Assembly: GCA_937968015.1 (NCBI GenBank)
Contig: CALBSO010000085.1
Coordinates: 1-64,000 of the forward strand
Direction: 5' to 3'
DNA: 64,000 nt
From: an uncultured Thermomicrobia bacterium
GTDB taxonomy: Bacteria > Chloroflexota > Chloroflexia > Thermomicrobiales > JALYUS01
Below are positions 48,174 to 57,123 of this stretch, piece by piece. Both the position numbers and the translations under genes were made by a program. The notes beneath the pieces were generated by a model. That model was not told where the DNA came from. It saw nothing but the letters and a program-made list of their open reading frames with translations, and did no database searches. How positions within the stretch are numbered: position 1 is the first letter of the stretch; each line of letters opens with the position of its first letter.

Positions 48174-49469
48174 ATGGCAGGTACGCGAACAAGCAGTAGT
48201 GGGGGCGGAAGCCGGATGCAGTATCGCTGCTCCTTTTGCGGCAAAGGGCAAGACGAAGTCAAGCGTTTAATTGCGGGGCCGGGCGCCGTCTACATCTGCG
48301 ACGAATGCGTCGAACTCTGCCGCGAGATCATCGAGGAAGAGGATGTCCCTGCCCCGAAGGTGCAGCCCTCCTTCGCCGGCATCCCGACACCGAAACGCAT
48401 TCACGAGCAACTCTCGCAGTACGTCGTCGGGCAAGAGATGGCGAAGAAGAACCTCGCCGTCGCGGTCTACAATCACTACAAGCGCATCACCGCCGGCGCG
48501 GAGCCGAACAACGATGTCGAATTGCAAAAGAGCAACATCCTGCTCGTCGGCCCGACCGGCTGCGGGAAGACGTATCTCGCGCAGACGCTCGCCAAGATTC
48601 TCGATGTGCCCTTCTCGATTGCCGACGCGACGGCGCTCACCGAGGCCGGGTATGTCGGTGAGGATGTTGAAAATATCCTCCTCCGGTTGATCCAGAACGC
48701 CGGCGATGTCGCGCGCGCCGAGACGGGCATTATTTACATTGATGAGATTGACAAGATCGCGCGCAAGTCGGATAACCCCTCGATCACGCGCGATGTCTCC
48801 GGCGAGGGCGTGCAGCAGGCCCTGCTCAAGATCATCGAGGGCACGACCGCAAACGTGCCGCCGCAGAGTGGCCGAAAGCACCCGCACCAGGAATACATCC
48901 AGATAGACACGCGCAATATCCTCTTCATTTGCGGCGGCGCCTTCGAGGGCCTGGAGGACATCATTGCGCGACGGATGGACTCGAAGCACGCGATGGGCTT
49001 CGTCCGTGACGGCTCAAACAAGACGAAGGCCGGGGACGAGAACCTCCTGCGGTTCGTGACCCATGATGATCTCCTGAAATACGGCCTCATTCCTGAATTC
49101 GTTGGCCGGTTGCCGATCACGGTGAGCCTGGACCAACTCTCACGCGACGAACTGATCCGCATCCTCACGGAGCCGAAGAACGCCGTCATCAAGCAGTATC
49201 AACGCCTCTTTGGTCACGATAACGTCGAGTTGTCGTTCACCGAGGATGCGCTCGAAGAGATCGCGACACAGGCAGAAAAGCGCAAGACCGGCGCGCGCGG
49301 ACTGAAGACGGCGATCGAATCGCTCCTGCTCGACGTAATGTATGAGATTCCGTCGCTTGACAATGTGCGCAAATGCATCGTCAACGGTGAGACGGTACGA
49401 AGCGGCAAGCAGCCTATCCTGATGACGCTCGGTGGGCGTGAACTGGAACTCGAAGATACCGTCGCATAA
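48174..49469 (+). CDS. clpX: Clp protease ATP-binding subunit ClpX
   Basis: This 431-residue AAA+ unfoldase has the N-terminal C4 zinc finger (CSFCGKGQ ... CDECVELC), Walker A GPTGCGKT, Walker B IIYIDEIDKI and the substrate pore region in GYVGED. The C-terminal sensor-2 region has GARGLKTAIESLL. It feeds ClpP. The ATG at 48174 follows GAGGAG. An internal ATG before the zinc finger (MQYRCSFC) is possible. Confidence 0.96.
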   Translation: MAGTRTSSSGGGSRMQYRCSFCGKGQDEVKRLIAGPGAVYICDECVELCREIIEEEDVPAPKVQPSFAGIPTPKRIHEQLSQYVVGQEMAKKNLAVAVYNHYKRITAGAEPNNDVELQKSNILLVGPTGCGKTYLAQTLAKILDVPFSIADATALTEAGYVGEDVENILLRLIQNAGDVARAETGIIYIDEIDKIARKSDNPSITRDVSGEGVQQALLKIIEGTTANVPPQSGRKHPHQEYIQIDTRNILFICGGAFEGLEDIIARRMDSKHAMGFVRDGSNKTKAGDENLLRFVTHDDLLKYGLIPEFVGRLPITVSLDQLSRDELIRILTEPKNAVIKQYQRLFGHDNVELSFTEDALEEIATQAEKRKTGARGLKTAIESLLLDVMYEIPSLDNVRKCIVNGETVRSGKQPILMTLGGRELELEDTVA

Positions 49470-49482
49470 CCCCATCGCACAG

Positions 49483-49521
49483 AAAAAGAGACCGACCGGG
49501 CGGTAGGCCCGGTCGGTCTCT
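49483..49521. terminator. Bidirectional rho-independent terminator between clpX and the NYN gene
   Basis: A perfect 14-bp stem, AGAGACCGACCGGG with its complement, encloses CGGTAGG. On the minus strand it is followed by TTTTT, so it best terminates the NYN gene. It also lies 17 bases after clpX and could serve both. Confidence 0.9.
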
Positions 49522-49557
49522 GTCAGAGGTGCAGTTGGTGATGGCGCGGCCCCTCAT

Positions 49558-50304
49558 CTATTTCCCGGCATGTGGAACGGGGAGAACTTCGTGATGCTCG
49601 TCCTCATCCGTGCCGCCCTCGCCGTCGTTTCCCGTATGCTCTTCGTCGTCGGAGTGCGGACTGAACGAACCCGCGCCGCTTTGATAACCACGCACACTTG
49701 CGCCGTACGGCCGAGGCGGATAGCCACCCGTCGGAGGTGTACGTGCGGCCGGCACGACGCCTTCGGGGCGTGCATACGTTTGCCGGGGTGGCAAGTCAGC
49801 ACGCGCGAACTGCGCGACGCTCGCTTCGAGGTCAATGAACTGGTCGGCGATGTCCATCAGGTCCGTCGCGGCTTGGCGCGGTGTCGCCGCCACCTCGATG
49901 CGCAGCCCGGCATTCTGTGCCGCATCCACGAGATTGACGAAATCACCGTCACCACTGACGATGATCGCGACATCAATGTGCGGCGCCTGCGTTAAGAGAT
50001 CAATCGCCAGTTCCATGTCAAGGTTTGCCTTGGTGCTGCCGTCTTCAAAGCGGCGAAGGGCCTTCGTTTTGACGCGGAAACCATTGCGCTTCAGCCAGGT
50101 GATGAAACTGTGGCTGCTCTCATCTTCCGGGTTGTATCCCAGGTAGGCATATGCGCGGTGCAGCCTGCGACCGGAGGTCAGAAAGTCGAGCAAACGTGCA
50201 TAGTCAATGCGTATGCCCATATCCCGCGCGGCAAAATAGAGGTTCGACATATCGAAGAAAATAGCGATCCGATCCGCCTCATCATGCCGTCTGGATGCAC
50301 GCAT
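49558..50304 (-). CDS. NYN-domain (LabA/DUF88) PIN-like protein
   Basis: This 248-residue protein has an NYN domain up to about residue 165: IAIFFDMSNLYFA with the first catalytic Asp, ANLDMELAIDLL, and VSGDGDFVNLVDAA with the other acidic residues. Such proteins are predicted RNases. A Pro/Gly/Tyr-rich then acidic His/Asp/Glu tail follows, likely disordered. AAAGGGG precedes the ATG. Its own promoter sits at 50418-50447. Confidence 0.9.
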   Translation of the reverse strand: MRASRRHDEADRIAIFFDMSNLYFAARDMGIRIDYARLLDFLTSGRRLHRAYAYLGYNPEDESSHSFITWLKRNGFRVKTKALRRFEDGSTKANLDMELAIDLLTQAPHIDVAIIVSGDGDFVNLVDAAQNAGLRIEVAATPRQAATDLMDIADQFIDLEASVAQFARADLPPRQTYARPEGVVPAARTPPTGGYPPRPYGASVRGYQSGAGSFSPHSDDEEHTGNDGEGGTDEDEHHEVLPVPHAGK

Positions 50305-50417
50305 GGAGAAACCCCTTTCAACCAGCCGGTGTACAAAGCGACAGTACGAGGGACTATCCGATGGTCAATTAAATCAGAGATACACGATCCAGTTTCAGCC
50401 CGGCGCATCGTGGTGAC

Positions 50418-50447
50418 AGTGTAGCACGCATTCATCCAATGAAACAA
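50418..50447 (-). promoter_or_regulatory. Promoter for the NYN gene
   Basis: On the minus strand, TTGTTT (50447-50442) and TACACT (50423-50418) are 18 bases apart. GCTACACT matches the -10 context found twice near 23.4 kb. It lies just past the stop of the PHP-AlbA gene. Confidence 0.45.
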
Positions 50448-50455
50448 ACGGCGCC

Positions 50456-52696
50456 TCACGCACTTTCCGCCGGGATAAGGGCGCGCCAGACCTCATTGAT
50501 GCCGTCGTCGCTGACAGCGTAGAAATAGCGAATATCCCCATCGTCGCGATACGCGAAATTGTGTCGCCGCACACCATCCCGGTTGCCGCTGCTCCAATAG
50601 CCCAACCGTCCGTCCCATGTGATTGTGGCGGGATCAGGAAGACCTTTTTCGCGTTCGAGGATCGCTTGCCGCCACAGTCGGCGCGCCGATTTTCTCGTCA
50701 GATTGTCCGCGACACGGCCGCTACGGAGGTCCCGCATTGTGTAATATCGCTCGCCGTCGCGCTCCTCGACGGTGAGAATTTCCACGCCGGTCTTTGGCAG
50801 CACGGCGGGCGCGCTGCCATTGGGGCCGATTACGGGTGTGGAAGCGTCAGTCGGCGAGGCGGGTGATGCAGGAATCTCCGCCTGTTGCGATACGACGGTC
50901 TCTTTGTCTGTTGTCGGCGGAGTTGCCGTTTTGCGCGTTCGTCTCCGTGGCCGTGGCGTCGGCATCTCCGCTTCCGGTGTCGCTGCGGCTGATACCGCCG
51001 ACGGCTGGTCCGTGGCCGGTTCAACGACGGCCGCGACGACCGGACGCTCGGGCTCCATGACTGCTTCGGGTACCGCGTGAATGATCGCAGAGGTCGCGTC
51101 AGGCTCGGTTTCCGCCTCGGCCGACAGTGATACTTGTGCATTTGGATGATCCGCTGAAGGCCGACGTCGTGACCGGCGACGACGTGGCGCACGCCGCTCC
51201 TCGGGCAGCACGACCTCAGCCCCCGGCTCTTCGTGCAGCCGTTGGGTGGACACGTCATCCGTCGGGACGTCGTCGAGTTCGTCCTCTTCATCCACCGGCT
51301 GGCGCGGCGCTGTCCATGTTCTCTCGTGCGCCAGAGCGGCAGACGACGTCTCGACGCCGACGGCTTCGCGCACGAGTTGGACGATTTCATCGCGGAGCGC
51401 GACGACCGTCTGGTGCTCCTGGCGGACGAAGACTTGCCCGGCGTCGGTCGCGTACGGGGTATTGAGGCCCTTCGGTACGGTAACGATCAAAACCGGCTTG
51501 CCCGCGCTGCTCGCGACCTCCACCGTGACATCAAGTTTCGGCACGACGCTGCGGGCGATAGCATCGCTCAGGCCGCGCGCCGCCTCTTCGGCATTCGGCA
51601 CGCCTGCCACCGGTTGCGTTGGAGTCGCGGAGATGCCGACGTAGATTGTGCCGCCATTCGTATTGGCGAAGGCGACGACGTCCTTCGTGATCGGTCGGTA
51701 TCGGCTGCGGCGGCTACGCACCTGCTCGTGGAATGACTGCACGATCGTCGGCCCATGCTCGCGCGCCGCCTGGACAACATCGGACGGCGTGGCGGCCATG
51801 GGACGATACGGACGGATGCGGGTAAATTCATCGGAGGTCAGGAGAGTCTTGAGCGCCGGGAATGTCCGTTCAGGCAGCATCACTTCGGTCGCCCGGTCGC
51901 CGATGCCGAGATCGGTGTCGCGGCGCGCCCCCTCGTGGGAGAGCCGGTGCGCGTCCGATCCCTGGATGCAATGCATGCGGCGCGGGTACTCGGGTTTGGA
52001 GCCGTTGAAGAAACTCGCCGTCGCCCGGCGCGTCATGTCATCGAGATCGGTGACTTCAAGCGCATGGAGATACTCGGACTGCGTGTAGGCGATTTTCGTC
52101 TGCCCGCCGAAACGAAACCCCTGCATCGCCACACCGTGCGCAGCGTTGACATGCGCCGGGATGACAAGGCCACCGCCGTCGTGGATTACTTCGTAGGATG
52201 TCAACACATCGGCGGTCGCGCCGACCTGCCCGCTGCCCATCTCCATCTGCTCTTCCGGGACGTTGAGCGTCATCAGCAGGTGTTCGAGCCGCCGGACTGT
52301 CGTCTCCGGTGGGAAGATGCCGAGAATGTGAAAACCGTAGGCGGCGGTGAACTCGAAGCCCGGCAGGACAAGAATCTTGCTCAGCAGCCGACGGTATTCC
52401 TCGAGGATGCTCTGTTCGGCGGGCGTGAGCCGCTCGAGTTCCTCCAACAGTTCGAGGTCCTCAATCTCCCGCCGCATCGCCGCGACCCCGCTGACGCTGT
52501 TGTGGTCCGTGAACGCGACCATGTCGAGGCCGCGCTCCTCCGCCTTCTGGAGGATTTCGAGATACGTCGCCGACAGGTCCTGATAATCGGCGGATGCCGG
52601 AGTATGCAGATGGAGGTCCATCCGGTACCAGGTCATATCCTGCGTGTCGTGTGTCTGCTGGTTGCGTCCGCCCCGCCCGCGTCGTGTCCGTGACAT
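50456..52696 (-). CDS. PHP phosphoesterase fused to AlbA_2-type domain
   Basis: This 746-residue protein begins with an Arg/Gly-rich patch, then a PHP domain with MDLHLHTPASADY (residues 26-38), FTDHNSVSG, VIPAHVNAAHG and GSDAHRLSHEG. These supply the metal-binding His and Asp set. Around residues 320-450 lies an AlbA_2/Schlafen-type domain with VVAFANTNGGTIYVGIS and later VFVRQEHQTV. A long Pro/Glu/Thr-rich linker follows, then a C-terminal roughly 90-residue domain (YYTMRDLRSG, WRQAILERE, WDGRLGYWSSG). PHP domains hydrolyse phosphoesters. AlbA_2 domains bind nucleic acid or ATP. The combined role is unknown. The ribosome-binding site AGGAG is rather far (14 bases) from the ATG. Confidence 0.88.
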   Translation of the reverse strand: MSRTRRGRGGRNQQTHDTQDMTWYRMDLHLHTPASADYQDLSATYLEILQKAEERGLDMVAFTDHNSVSGVAAMRREIEDLELLEELERLTPAEQSILEEYRRLLSKILVLPGFEFTAAYGFHILGIFPPETTVRRLEHLLMTLNVPEEQMEMGSGQVGATADVLTSYEVIHDGGGLVIPAHVNAAHGVAMQGFRFGGQTKIAYTQSEYLHALEVTDLDDMTRRATASFFNGSKPEYPRRMHCIQGSDAHRLSHEGARRDTDLGIGDRATEVMLPERTFPALKTLLTSDEFTRIRPYRPMAATPSDVVQAAREHGPTIVQSFHEQVRSRRSRYRPITKDVVAFANTNGGTIYVGISATPTQPVAGVPNAEEAARGLSDAIARSVVPKLDVTVEVASSAGKPVLIVTVPKGLNTPYATDAGQVFVRQEHQTVVALRDEIVQLVREAVGVETSSAALAHERTWTAPRQPVDEEDELDDVPTDDVSTQRLHEEPGAEVVLPEERRAPRRRRSRRRPSADHPNAQVSLSAEAETEPDATSAIIHAVPEAVMEPERPVVAAVVEPATDQPSAVSAAATPEAEMPTPRPRRRTRKTATPPTTDKETVVSQQAEIPASPASPTDASTPVIGPNGSAPAVLPKTGVEILTVEERDGERYYTMRDLRSGRVADNLTRKSARRLWRQAILEREKGLPDPATITWDGRLGYWSSGNRDGVRRHNFAYRDDGDIRYFYAVSDDGINEVWRALIPAESA

Positions 52697-52886
52697 TGGA
52701 AGATCAATCACTCCTGATACGGGCGAGCGTGGGCGCCCCCCAAAGAGCATACGATAACGCTGCCGATTGTCGCATAGGCCCCGTGGATGGGCAAACCGCG
52801 TCCCATTTCGATACGAGACACGATAGGCGCACGTACGGTACAGTACGCGCGGGAGAGGTCGGATCCTGTCGGCAATTGAGGTGAGA

Positions 52887-53528
52887 ATGAGCGACGGTTC
52901 GATTGATATGCACATCTTTCTCGACCGCTTGGCGTCGAACGCGCCGACGCCGGGCGGCGGCGCGGCGTCGGCGTATGTCGGCGCGCTGGGCGCGGCGTCG
53001 GTTGCGAAGGTCGCGGCGGTTAGTGTCGGGAAGCCGAAATTCGCCGCCCACGACGCGGATTTGCGGGCGCGGCTCGATCATCTCAGCGTGCTCCGCGATC
53101 GGTTTCTCGCGCTCGCGGCGGAGGATGCAGCGGCGTTCGCGACGTTTATGCGGGCATATCGGCTGCCGAAAGTGACTGACGATGAGCGCGCGGTGCGGGC
53201 GGCCGCGTTACAGGAGGGGATGCGACAGGCGGCAGCGGTGCCGCTGCGGATCATGGCGACGGCGCGCGAAGTGCTGGACGCCGCGGAGGCAATCGCGGTC
53301 ATCGGCAACCCGAACGCGATCGGCGATTGCGGCGCGGGCGCGGCAATGGCGGTGGCCGCAATGCGAGTCTCCCTGCTCAATGTCACCGCGAATATCGCCG
53401 GGCTTGTGGACGGCGCGGAAGTGGCGGGCTATCGCGCGCAACTGCACGACCTGATGGACGGCGTCACCGAACGCGAGCAGGCGCTACTGGACGCGATTCG
53501 GCGTCGCCTCGCGGGTGAATCCCCATGA
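52887..53528 (+). CDS. FTCD_C/FchA-family cyclodeaminase or methenyl-THF cyclohydrolase
   Basis: This 213-residue protein belongs to the formiminotransferase-cyclodeaminase C-terminal family. FLDRLASNAPTPGGGAASA and GNPNAIGDCGAGAAMA are its signatures. FchA of Methylobacterium is a related stand-alone enzyme with methenyltetrahydrofolate cyclohydrolase activity. It is coupled to folD by a 4-base overlap. That FolD has lost the lysine needed for the same step, which favours the cyclohydrolase reading. ATG at 52887 follows GAGGTGA. Confidence 0.85.
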   Translation: MSDGSIDMHIFLDRLASNAPTPGGGAASAYVGALGAASVAKVAAVSVGKPKFAAHDADLRARLDHLSVLRDRFLALAAEDAAAFATFMRAYRLPKVTDDERAVRAAALQEGMRQAAAVPLRIMATAREVLDAAEAIAVIGNPNAIGDCGAGAAMAVAAMRVSLLNVTANIAGLVDGAEVAGYRAQLHDLMDGVTEREQALLDAIRRRLAGESP

Positions 53529-54439
53529 CCTCAACCCGGGCATCGGCGCGTGAAGTGGCCGAATCGGGCACGACGATGCTTCTCGGGAAGCCTGTCGCGG
53601 CGGCAATTACCGAGGAAGTCCGCACGGGCGTTGCGGTCTTTGTCGAGCGTTACGGCTATGTTCCGACGTTGGCCGTTGTGACCGTCGGCCCGACGCCGGC
53701 CGCCGAACGGTATACGGAGACCCTGCGAAAGCAATCGGCGGCGGTCGGGTTGGCGTTCGAGCGTGTCGCGCTCGATCCCGATGCCGACGAAGCGGCGGTG
53801 CGCGCGCGGATTGTCGAACTCAATCATCGGCCACAGATCGCCGGTGTCCTCGTGCAGATGCCATTGCCCGCCCATTTGCCCCAAACGATCGTCGGCGAAA
53901 CGCTCGACCCATATAAGGATGTGGACGGTATCACGCCGGCGAATGCGGGCAATCTCTCGCTCGGCCTGCCCGGCCTCTTTCCCAGCACGCCGCTCGGTGG
54001 CATCGCGCTCCTCAAGCATTATGCGATCCCGCTCGCGGGGAAGCATGCGGTGGTCGTTGGCAGATCAAACGTGGTGGGCAGACCACTCGCGCAGTTGCTC
54101 CTCCGAGAGGACGCGACGGTGACGATTACCCATTCCCGCACTCATGACCTTGCGGGTGTGACCCGTCGGGCGGACATTCTCGCGGTCGCAGTCGGGCGCG
54201 TTGGGTTTATTACCCCGGAAATGGTGAAACCCGGCGCGGTCATCGTGGATTTCGGTACGACTTTCACGCCAGACGGTCTGCGGGGCGATGTCGCTCCGGA
54301 GGTTGCTGTGGTCGCGTCCGCTATTACGCCGGTGCCGGGGGGAACAGGCCCGGTCACGAACGCGATCTTGCTCCGCAACACCTTGCGCGCCGCGCGGGAG
54401 ACGATGGCGGTGCGCAGCCATCTCGATTTACACGACTGA
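53525..54439 (+). CDS. folD: FolD-family methylene-THF dehydrogenase with altered cyclohydrolase site
   Basis: This 304-residue protein aligns without gaps to FolD across the active site. Gln in VQMPLP and the Asp of KDVDG are kept, as are VVGRSNVVGRP (NADP site) and ITPVPGGTGPVTNA. The catalytic Tyr63 is present, but the Lys four residues on (K54 of E. coli) is Leu67. The sequence reads RYTETLRKQ. In FolD this Lys is required for cyclohydrolase activity, while dehydrogenase activity can survive without it. The enzyme probably oxidises methylene-THF and depends on the upstream gene to open methenyl-THF. About 15 extra N-terminal residues precede the fold. Confidence 0.93.
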   Translation: MTSTRASAREVAESGTTMLLGKPVAAAITEEVRTGVAVFVERYGYVPTLAVVTVGPTPAAERYTETLRKQSAAVGLAFERVALDPDADEAAVRARIVELNHRPQIAGVLVQMPLPAHLPQTIVGETLDPYKDVDGITPANAGNLSLGLPGLFPSTPLGGIALLKHYAIPLAGKHAVVVGRSNVVGRPLAQLLLREDATVTITHSRTHDLAGVTRRADILAVAVGRVGFITPEMVKPGAVIVDFGTTFTPDGLRGDVAPEVAVVASAITPVPGGTGPVTNAILLRNTLRAARETMAVRSHLDLHD

Positions 54440-54701
54440 ACCGATTCAGTCCGAAGCCGAGGGAACCGCGAAGACGCAAGGAACGCGGAACCGACAGGGT
54501 TCGTGACGCGTATCACTATGCAATGAGGGTACCGGCCAGTGCGCATGCGCACGCTGGTGCGCGTCCTGCTGCGCTGCGCTGCAGGGGTGATGTCGCCCGG
54601 TCACCGCCGATTGCAGCGCATTATGTTATGCTCGTACCGATCAGTGGCGGTTTTTCCGTCATCTGCTGCGCGCCCAATGCGCGATCAAAGGATGGTGTCT
54701 C
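54440..54701. other. Intergenic region before ftsH
   Basis: It contains a perfect 14-base palindrome (54539-54552, GTGCGCATGCGCAC) and a TATGTT/TATGCT pair near 54622-54632 without a matching -35. No gene or firm promoter could be supported. Confidence 0.4.
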
Positions 54702-56891
54702 ATGTCGCATGACGACCTGCGTGGTCGCCCCCATCTGCTCACTCCAAAGAATACGAACGATCGCAATCCGCTGGATGACCCGAACAAACGCGTTCCCCGT
54801 ATCCCTCGGAAGACGGAAGACCCCAACGACCCGAACAAGTCGCGGTTCCGTATCCCGCGATGGGCGGGATGGGTCCTGCTGGCGGGATTGCTGATCTGGA
54901 ATATCCTCGCGCTCGCGAACCCTTTTTCGACGGGCAGCATCGCCGTTAATTACAGTGACTTCCTGGGCCAGGTGCAGGCGGGCAATGTCAGCGAGGTGAC
55001 GTTGCAGGATCGCAACGCCACCGGGATATTCAAGAATGCCGTCAAGGTGCAGAATGGCGATGTGATCAGCGGCCCGGGCGTTGTTGTGAGCACGCCAGCC
55101 GCGTCTCCAACCGCGACATCCGGTGGTACGTCCACCGCCGCGAAGACGGTGACGAACTTCAAGACGAGCCTGCCTATCGTGGAGAATCCCACGCTCTTGC
55201 CGCTCCTTCAGCAACAGAATGTCAAAGTGAGCGTCAAGGGCACCGATTCCGGCGGATTCCTCTCGATCCTCCTCAATCTCCTCATCAGTTTGCTGCCGCT
55301 TGCGCTCTTTATCGGCCTCGCCGTCTTCCTCGGTCGGCAGGTCACGCGCGGTCAGCAAGGCATCATGGGATTTGGCAAGACGCAGGCGCGCGTCCATGAT
55401 GCCGAGCGCCCGCAGGTGACATTTAGCGATGTTGCCGGCGAGGACGAGGCGAAGCAGGAACTGACGGAAGTCGTGGACTTCCTGAAAAACCCCGGCAAGT
55501 ATCACCTGCTCGGCGCGCGGCTGCCGCGCGGCGTGCTGCTTGTCGGCCCGCCGGGCACCGGCAAAACACTCCTCGCGAAAGCCGTCGCCGGTGAGTCCGG
55601 CGTGCCATTCTTCAGCGTGTCGGCGTCCGAGTTCGTGGAGATGTTCGTCGGTGTCGGCGCGTCGCGCGTCCGCGATCTCTTCAACAAGGCGAAGGCGGCA
55701 GCGCCAGCGATCGTCTATGTGGATGAGATTGATGCGGTCGGTCGCCAGCGTTTCGCCGGCCTCGGTGGTGGCAACGACGAACGTGAGCAAACCCTCAATC
55801 AACTCCTCGTGGAAATGGATGGTTTCGATCCGAAACAGGAGGTCGTCGTCCTCGCCTCCACGAACCGGCCGGATGTGCTCGACCCCGCGCTCCTGCGACC
55901 GGGCCGGTTCGACCGACAGGTGACGGTCGGGTTGCCGGATCGCAAGGGGCGTGAGGCGATTCTGAAGATTCACTCGCGCGGGTTGCCGCTCGCGACGGAC
56001 GTGGACCTCAATCGTGTCGCGCAATCCACGCCCGGTTTCGCGGGCGCGGACCTGGCGAACCTCGTCAATGAGGCGGCGCTGCACGCCGCCCGCGCGAACC
56101 GGCAGCAGATCTTCGCGCGCGACTTTTCCGAGGCCCTCGACAAAATCATCCTCGGCACGGCGCGTGGGTTGATCCTCACGGAACTCGACAAGAAAGTCGT
56201 GGCCTATCATGAGGCGGGGCACGCGGTGGCGGCGTACTACTCACCGAGCACGGACCCGCTGACGAAAGTCTCAATTGTTCCCCGCGGACGTGCGCTCGGC
56301 GTGACGATTCAAAGCCCGGAGGAAGACCGATTCAATTATCCAAAGGCATACCTCCTCAGCCGCCTCGTCGTGATGTTCGGTGGCCGCGCCGCCGAGGAGA
56401 TCGTGATCGGCGAGATCACGACCGGCGCGGAAAGCGATCTCAAGGAAGCGACCTCACTGGCGCGGCGCATGGTCGGCCTCTGGGGGATGAGCGAGGAAGT
56501 CGGCGCGCTGTACCTCGGTACCGGCGAGCAAGATGTCTTCCTCGGTCGGGAACTGACGCGTGACCGTGATTACAGTGAGGACACGATTTCCGCCGCCGAC
56601 CGCGCGGTACGCGAGTTGCTGGAGCGTTCTCATCACCGGGCCAATCAACTGCTTACCGAGCATCGTGTTGCGCTCGACGCCCTCGCCCATCGGCTGCTCG
56701 ACGATGAGACGCTCGATCAGGAACAGGTCTTCCAGATCTTTGAGAGAGCGGATGGTGGCATGCCGCGTCACGGTCTCTCAGACGCGCCCGGCGAGCGCCC
56801 CGCGCCAGTGCCGGAGCCTGCGTTATCCGGCGCTCTCCGGACCGAGAGCGACGGCGCGACGACCTCGGAGACGCCATTGACGACGAACTGA
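54702..56891 (+). CDS. ftsH: ATP-dependent zinc metalloprotease FtsH
   Basis: This 729-residue membrane protease starts with an unusually long charged, Asn/Asp/Pro/Arg-rich segment (residues 1-50). A first TM helix (WAGWVLLAGLLIWNILALA) follows, then an extracytoplasmic region with a Thr/Ala/Ser-rich insert, and a second helix near residue 190-210. The AAA module has GPPGTGKT (282-289), YVDEIDAVGR and LRPGRFDRQ. The zinc site HEAGH is at 503-507, with the third ligand Asp in GAESDLKEAT. It degrades membrane and short-lived cytosolic proteins. The C-terminal 60 residues are Pro/Glu-rich. Confidence 0.96.
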   Translation: MSHDDLRGRPHLLTPKNTNDRNPLDDPNKRVPRIPRKTEDPNDPNKSRFRIPRWAGWVLLAGLLIWNILALANPFSTGSIAVNYSDFLGQVQAGNVSEVTLQDRNATGIFKNAVKVQNGDVISGPGVVVSTPAASPTATSGGTSTAAKTVTNFKTSLPIVENPTLLPLLQQQNVKVSVKGTDSGGFLSILLNLLISLLPLALFIGLAVFLGRQVTRGQQGIMGFGKTQARVHDAERPQVTFSDVAGEDEAKQELTEVVDFLKNPGKYHLLGARLPRGVLLVGPPGTGKTLLAKAVAGESGVPFFSVSASEFVEMFVGVGASRVRDLFNKAKAAAPAIVYVDEIDAVGRQRFAGLGGGNDEREQTLNQLLVEMDGFDPKQEVVVLASTNRPDVLDPALLRPGRFDRQVTVGLPDRKGREAILKIHSRGLPLATDVDLNRVAQSTPGFAGADLANLVNEAALHAARANRQQIFARDFSEALDKIILGTARGLILTELDKKVVAYHEAGHAVAAYYSPSTDPLTKVSIVPRGRALGVTIQSPEEDRFNYPKAYLLSRLVVMFGGRAAEEIVIGEITTGAESDLKEATSLARRMVGLWGMSEEVGALYLGTGEQDVFLGRELTRDRDYSEDTISAADRAVRELLERSHHRANQLLTEHRVALDALAHRLLDDETLDQEQVFQIFERADGGMPRHGLSDAPGERPAPVPEPALSGALRTESDGATTSETPLTTN

Positions 56892-56965
56892 ACGCGCAGC
56901 CTGCCTATACCGGAGGCGGCAAACATGCCGCCTCGGCGAATGTACGTACAATTTGCATCGAACGG

Positions 56966-56994
56966 TTGACGTGCGGTTGTGCGCGGCGTATGAT
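56966..56994 (+). promoter_or_regulatory. Strong sigma-70-type promoter of the short transcription unit
   Basis: TTGACG (56966-56971) and TATGAT (56989-56994) are 17 bases apart. It is the best promoter match in the window. It lies 75 bases after ftsH. Confidence 0.8.
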
Positions 56995-57013
56995 GAATCC
57001 ATTAGGAGTGGAA

Positions 57014-57037
57014 ATGGCGACAAGCGGTGGTGATTGA
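57014..57037 (+). CDS. Seven-codon leader ORF
   Basis: ATG at 57014 follows AGGAG at 8 bases and encodes MATSGGD. Its TGA shares one base with the ATG of the 28-codon ORF, so translation could be coupled. It may be only a ribosome-loading leader. Confidence 0.35.
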   Translation: MATSGGD

Positions 57038-57123
57038 TGATGGATGTGTTCTACCCAGTTCGCGACGCATCATTGATCCGCGAGCCGCTGGACGACGCGA
57101 ACAAACCACCGCAGGGAGTGTAA
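57037..57123 (+). CDS. Putative 28-residue small protein
   Basis: The reading frame starts at 57037 (or ATG 57040) and encodes MMDVFYPVRDASL, then a middle with IREPLDDAN and an end KPPQGV. It is hydrophilic with no signal or membrane segment. Its own ribosome-binding site is poor, so it depends on coupling to the 7-codon ORF. The stop TAA lies in the terminator loop. It is reported because promoter, coupled starts and terminator frame it exactly. Confidence 0.35.
   Translation: MMDVFYPVRDASLIREPLDDANKPPQGV

Noticed and set aside
49558..52696. A toxin-antitoxin or defence island from the NYN and PHP-AlbA genes
   Set aside because: The NYN gene has its own promoter and no small partner. No other defence gene lies near. 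It is kept only as an open question in the findings.
54539..54632. Promoter for ftsH near TATGCT at 54627
   Set aside because: The nearest TTGCAG is only 10 bases away, so spacing is wrong for a sigma-70 promoter.
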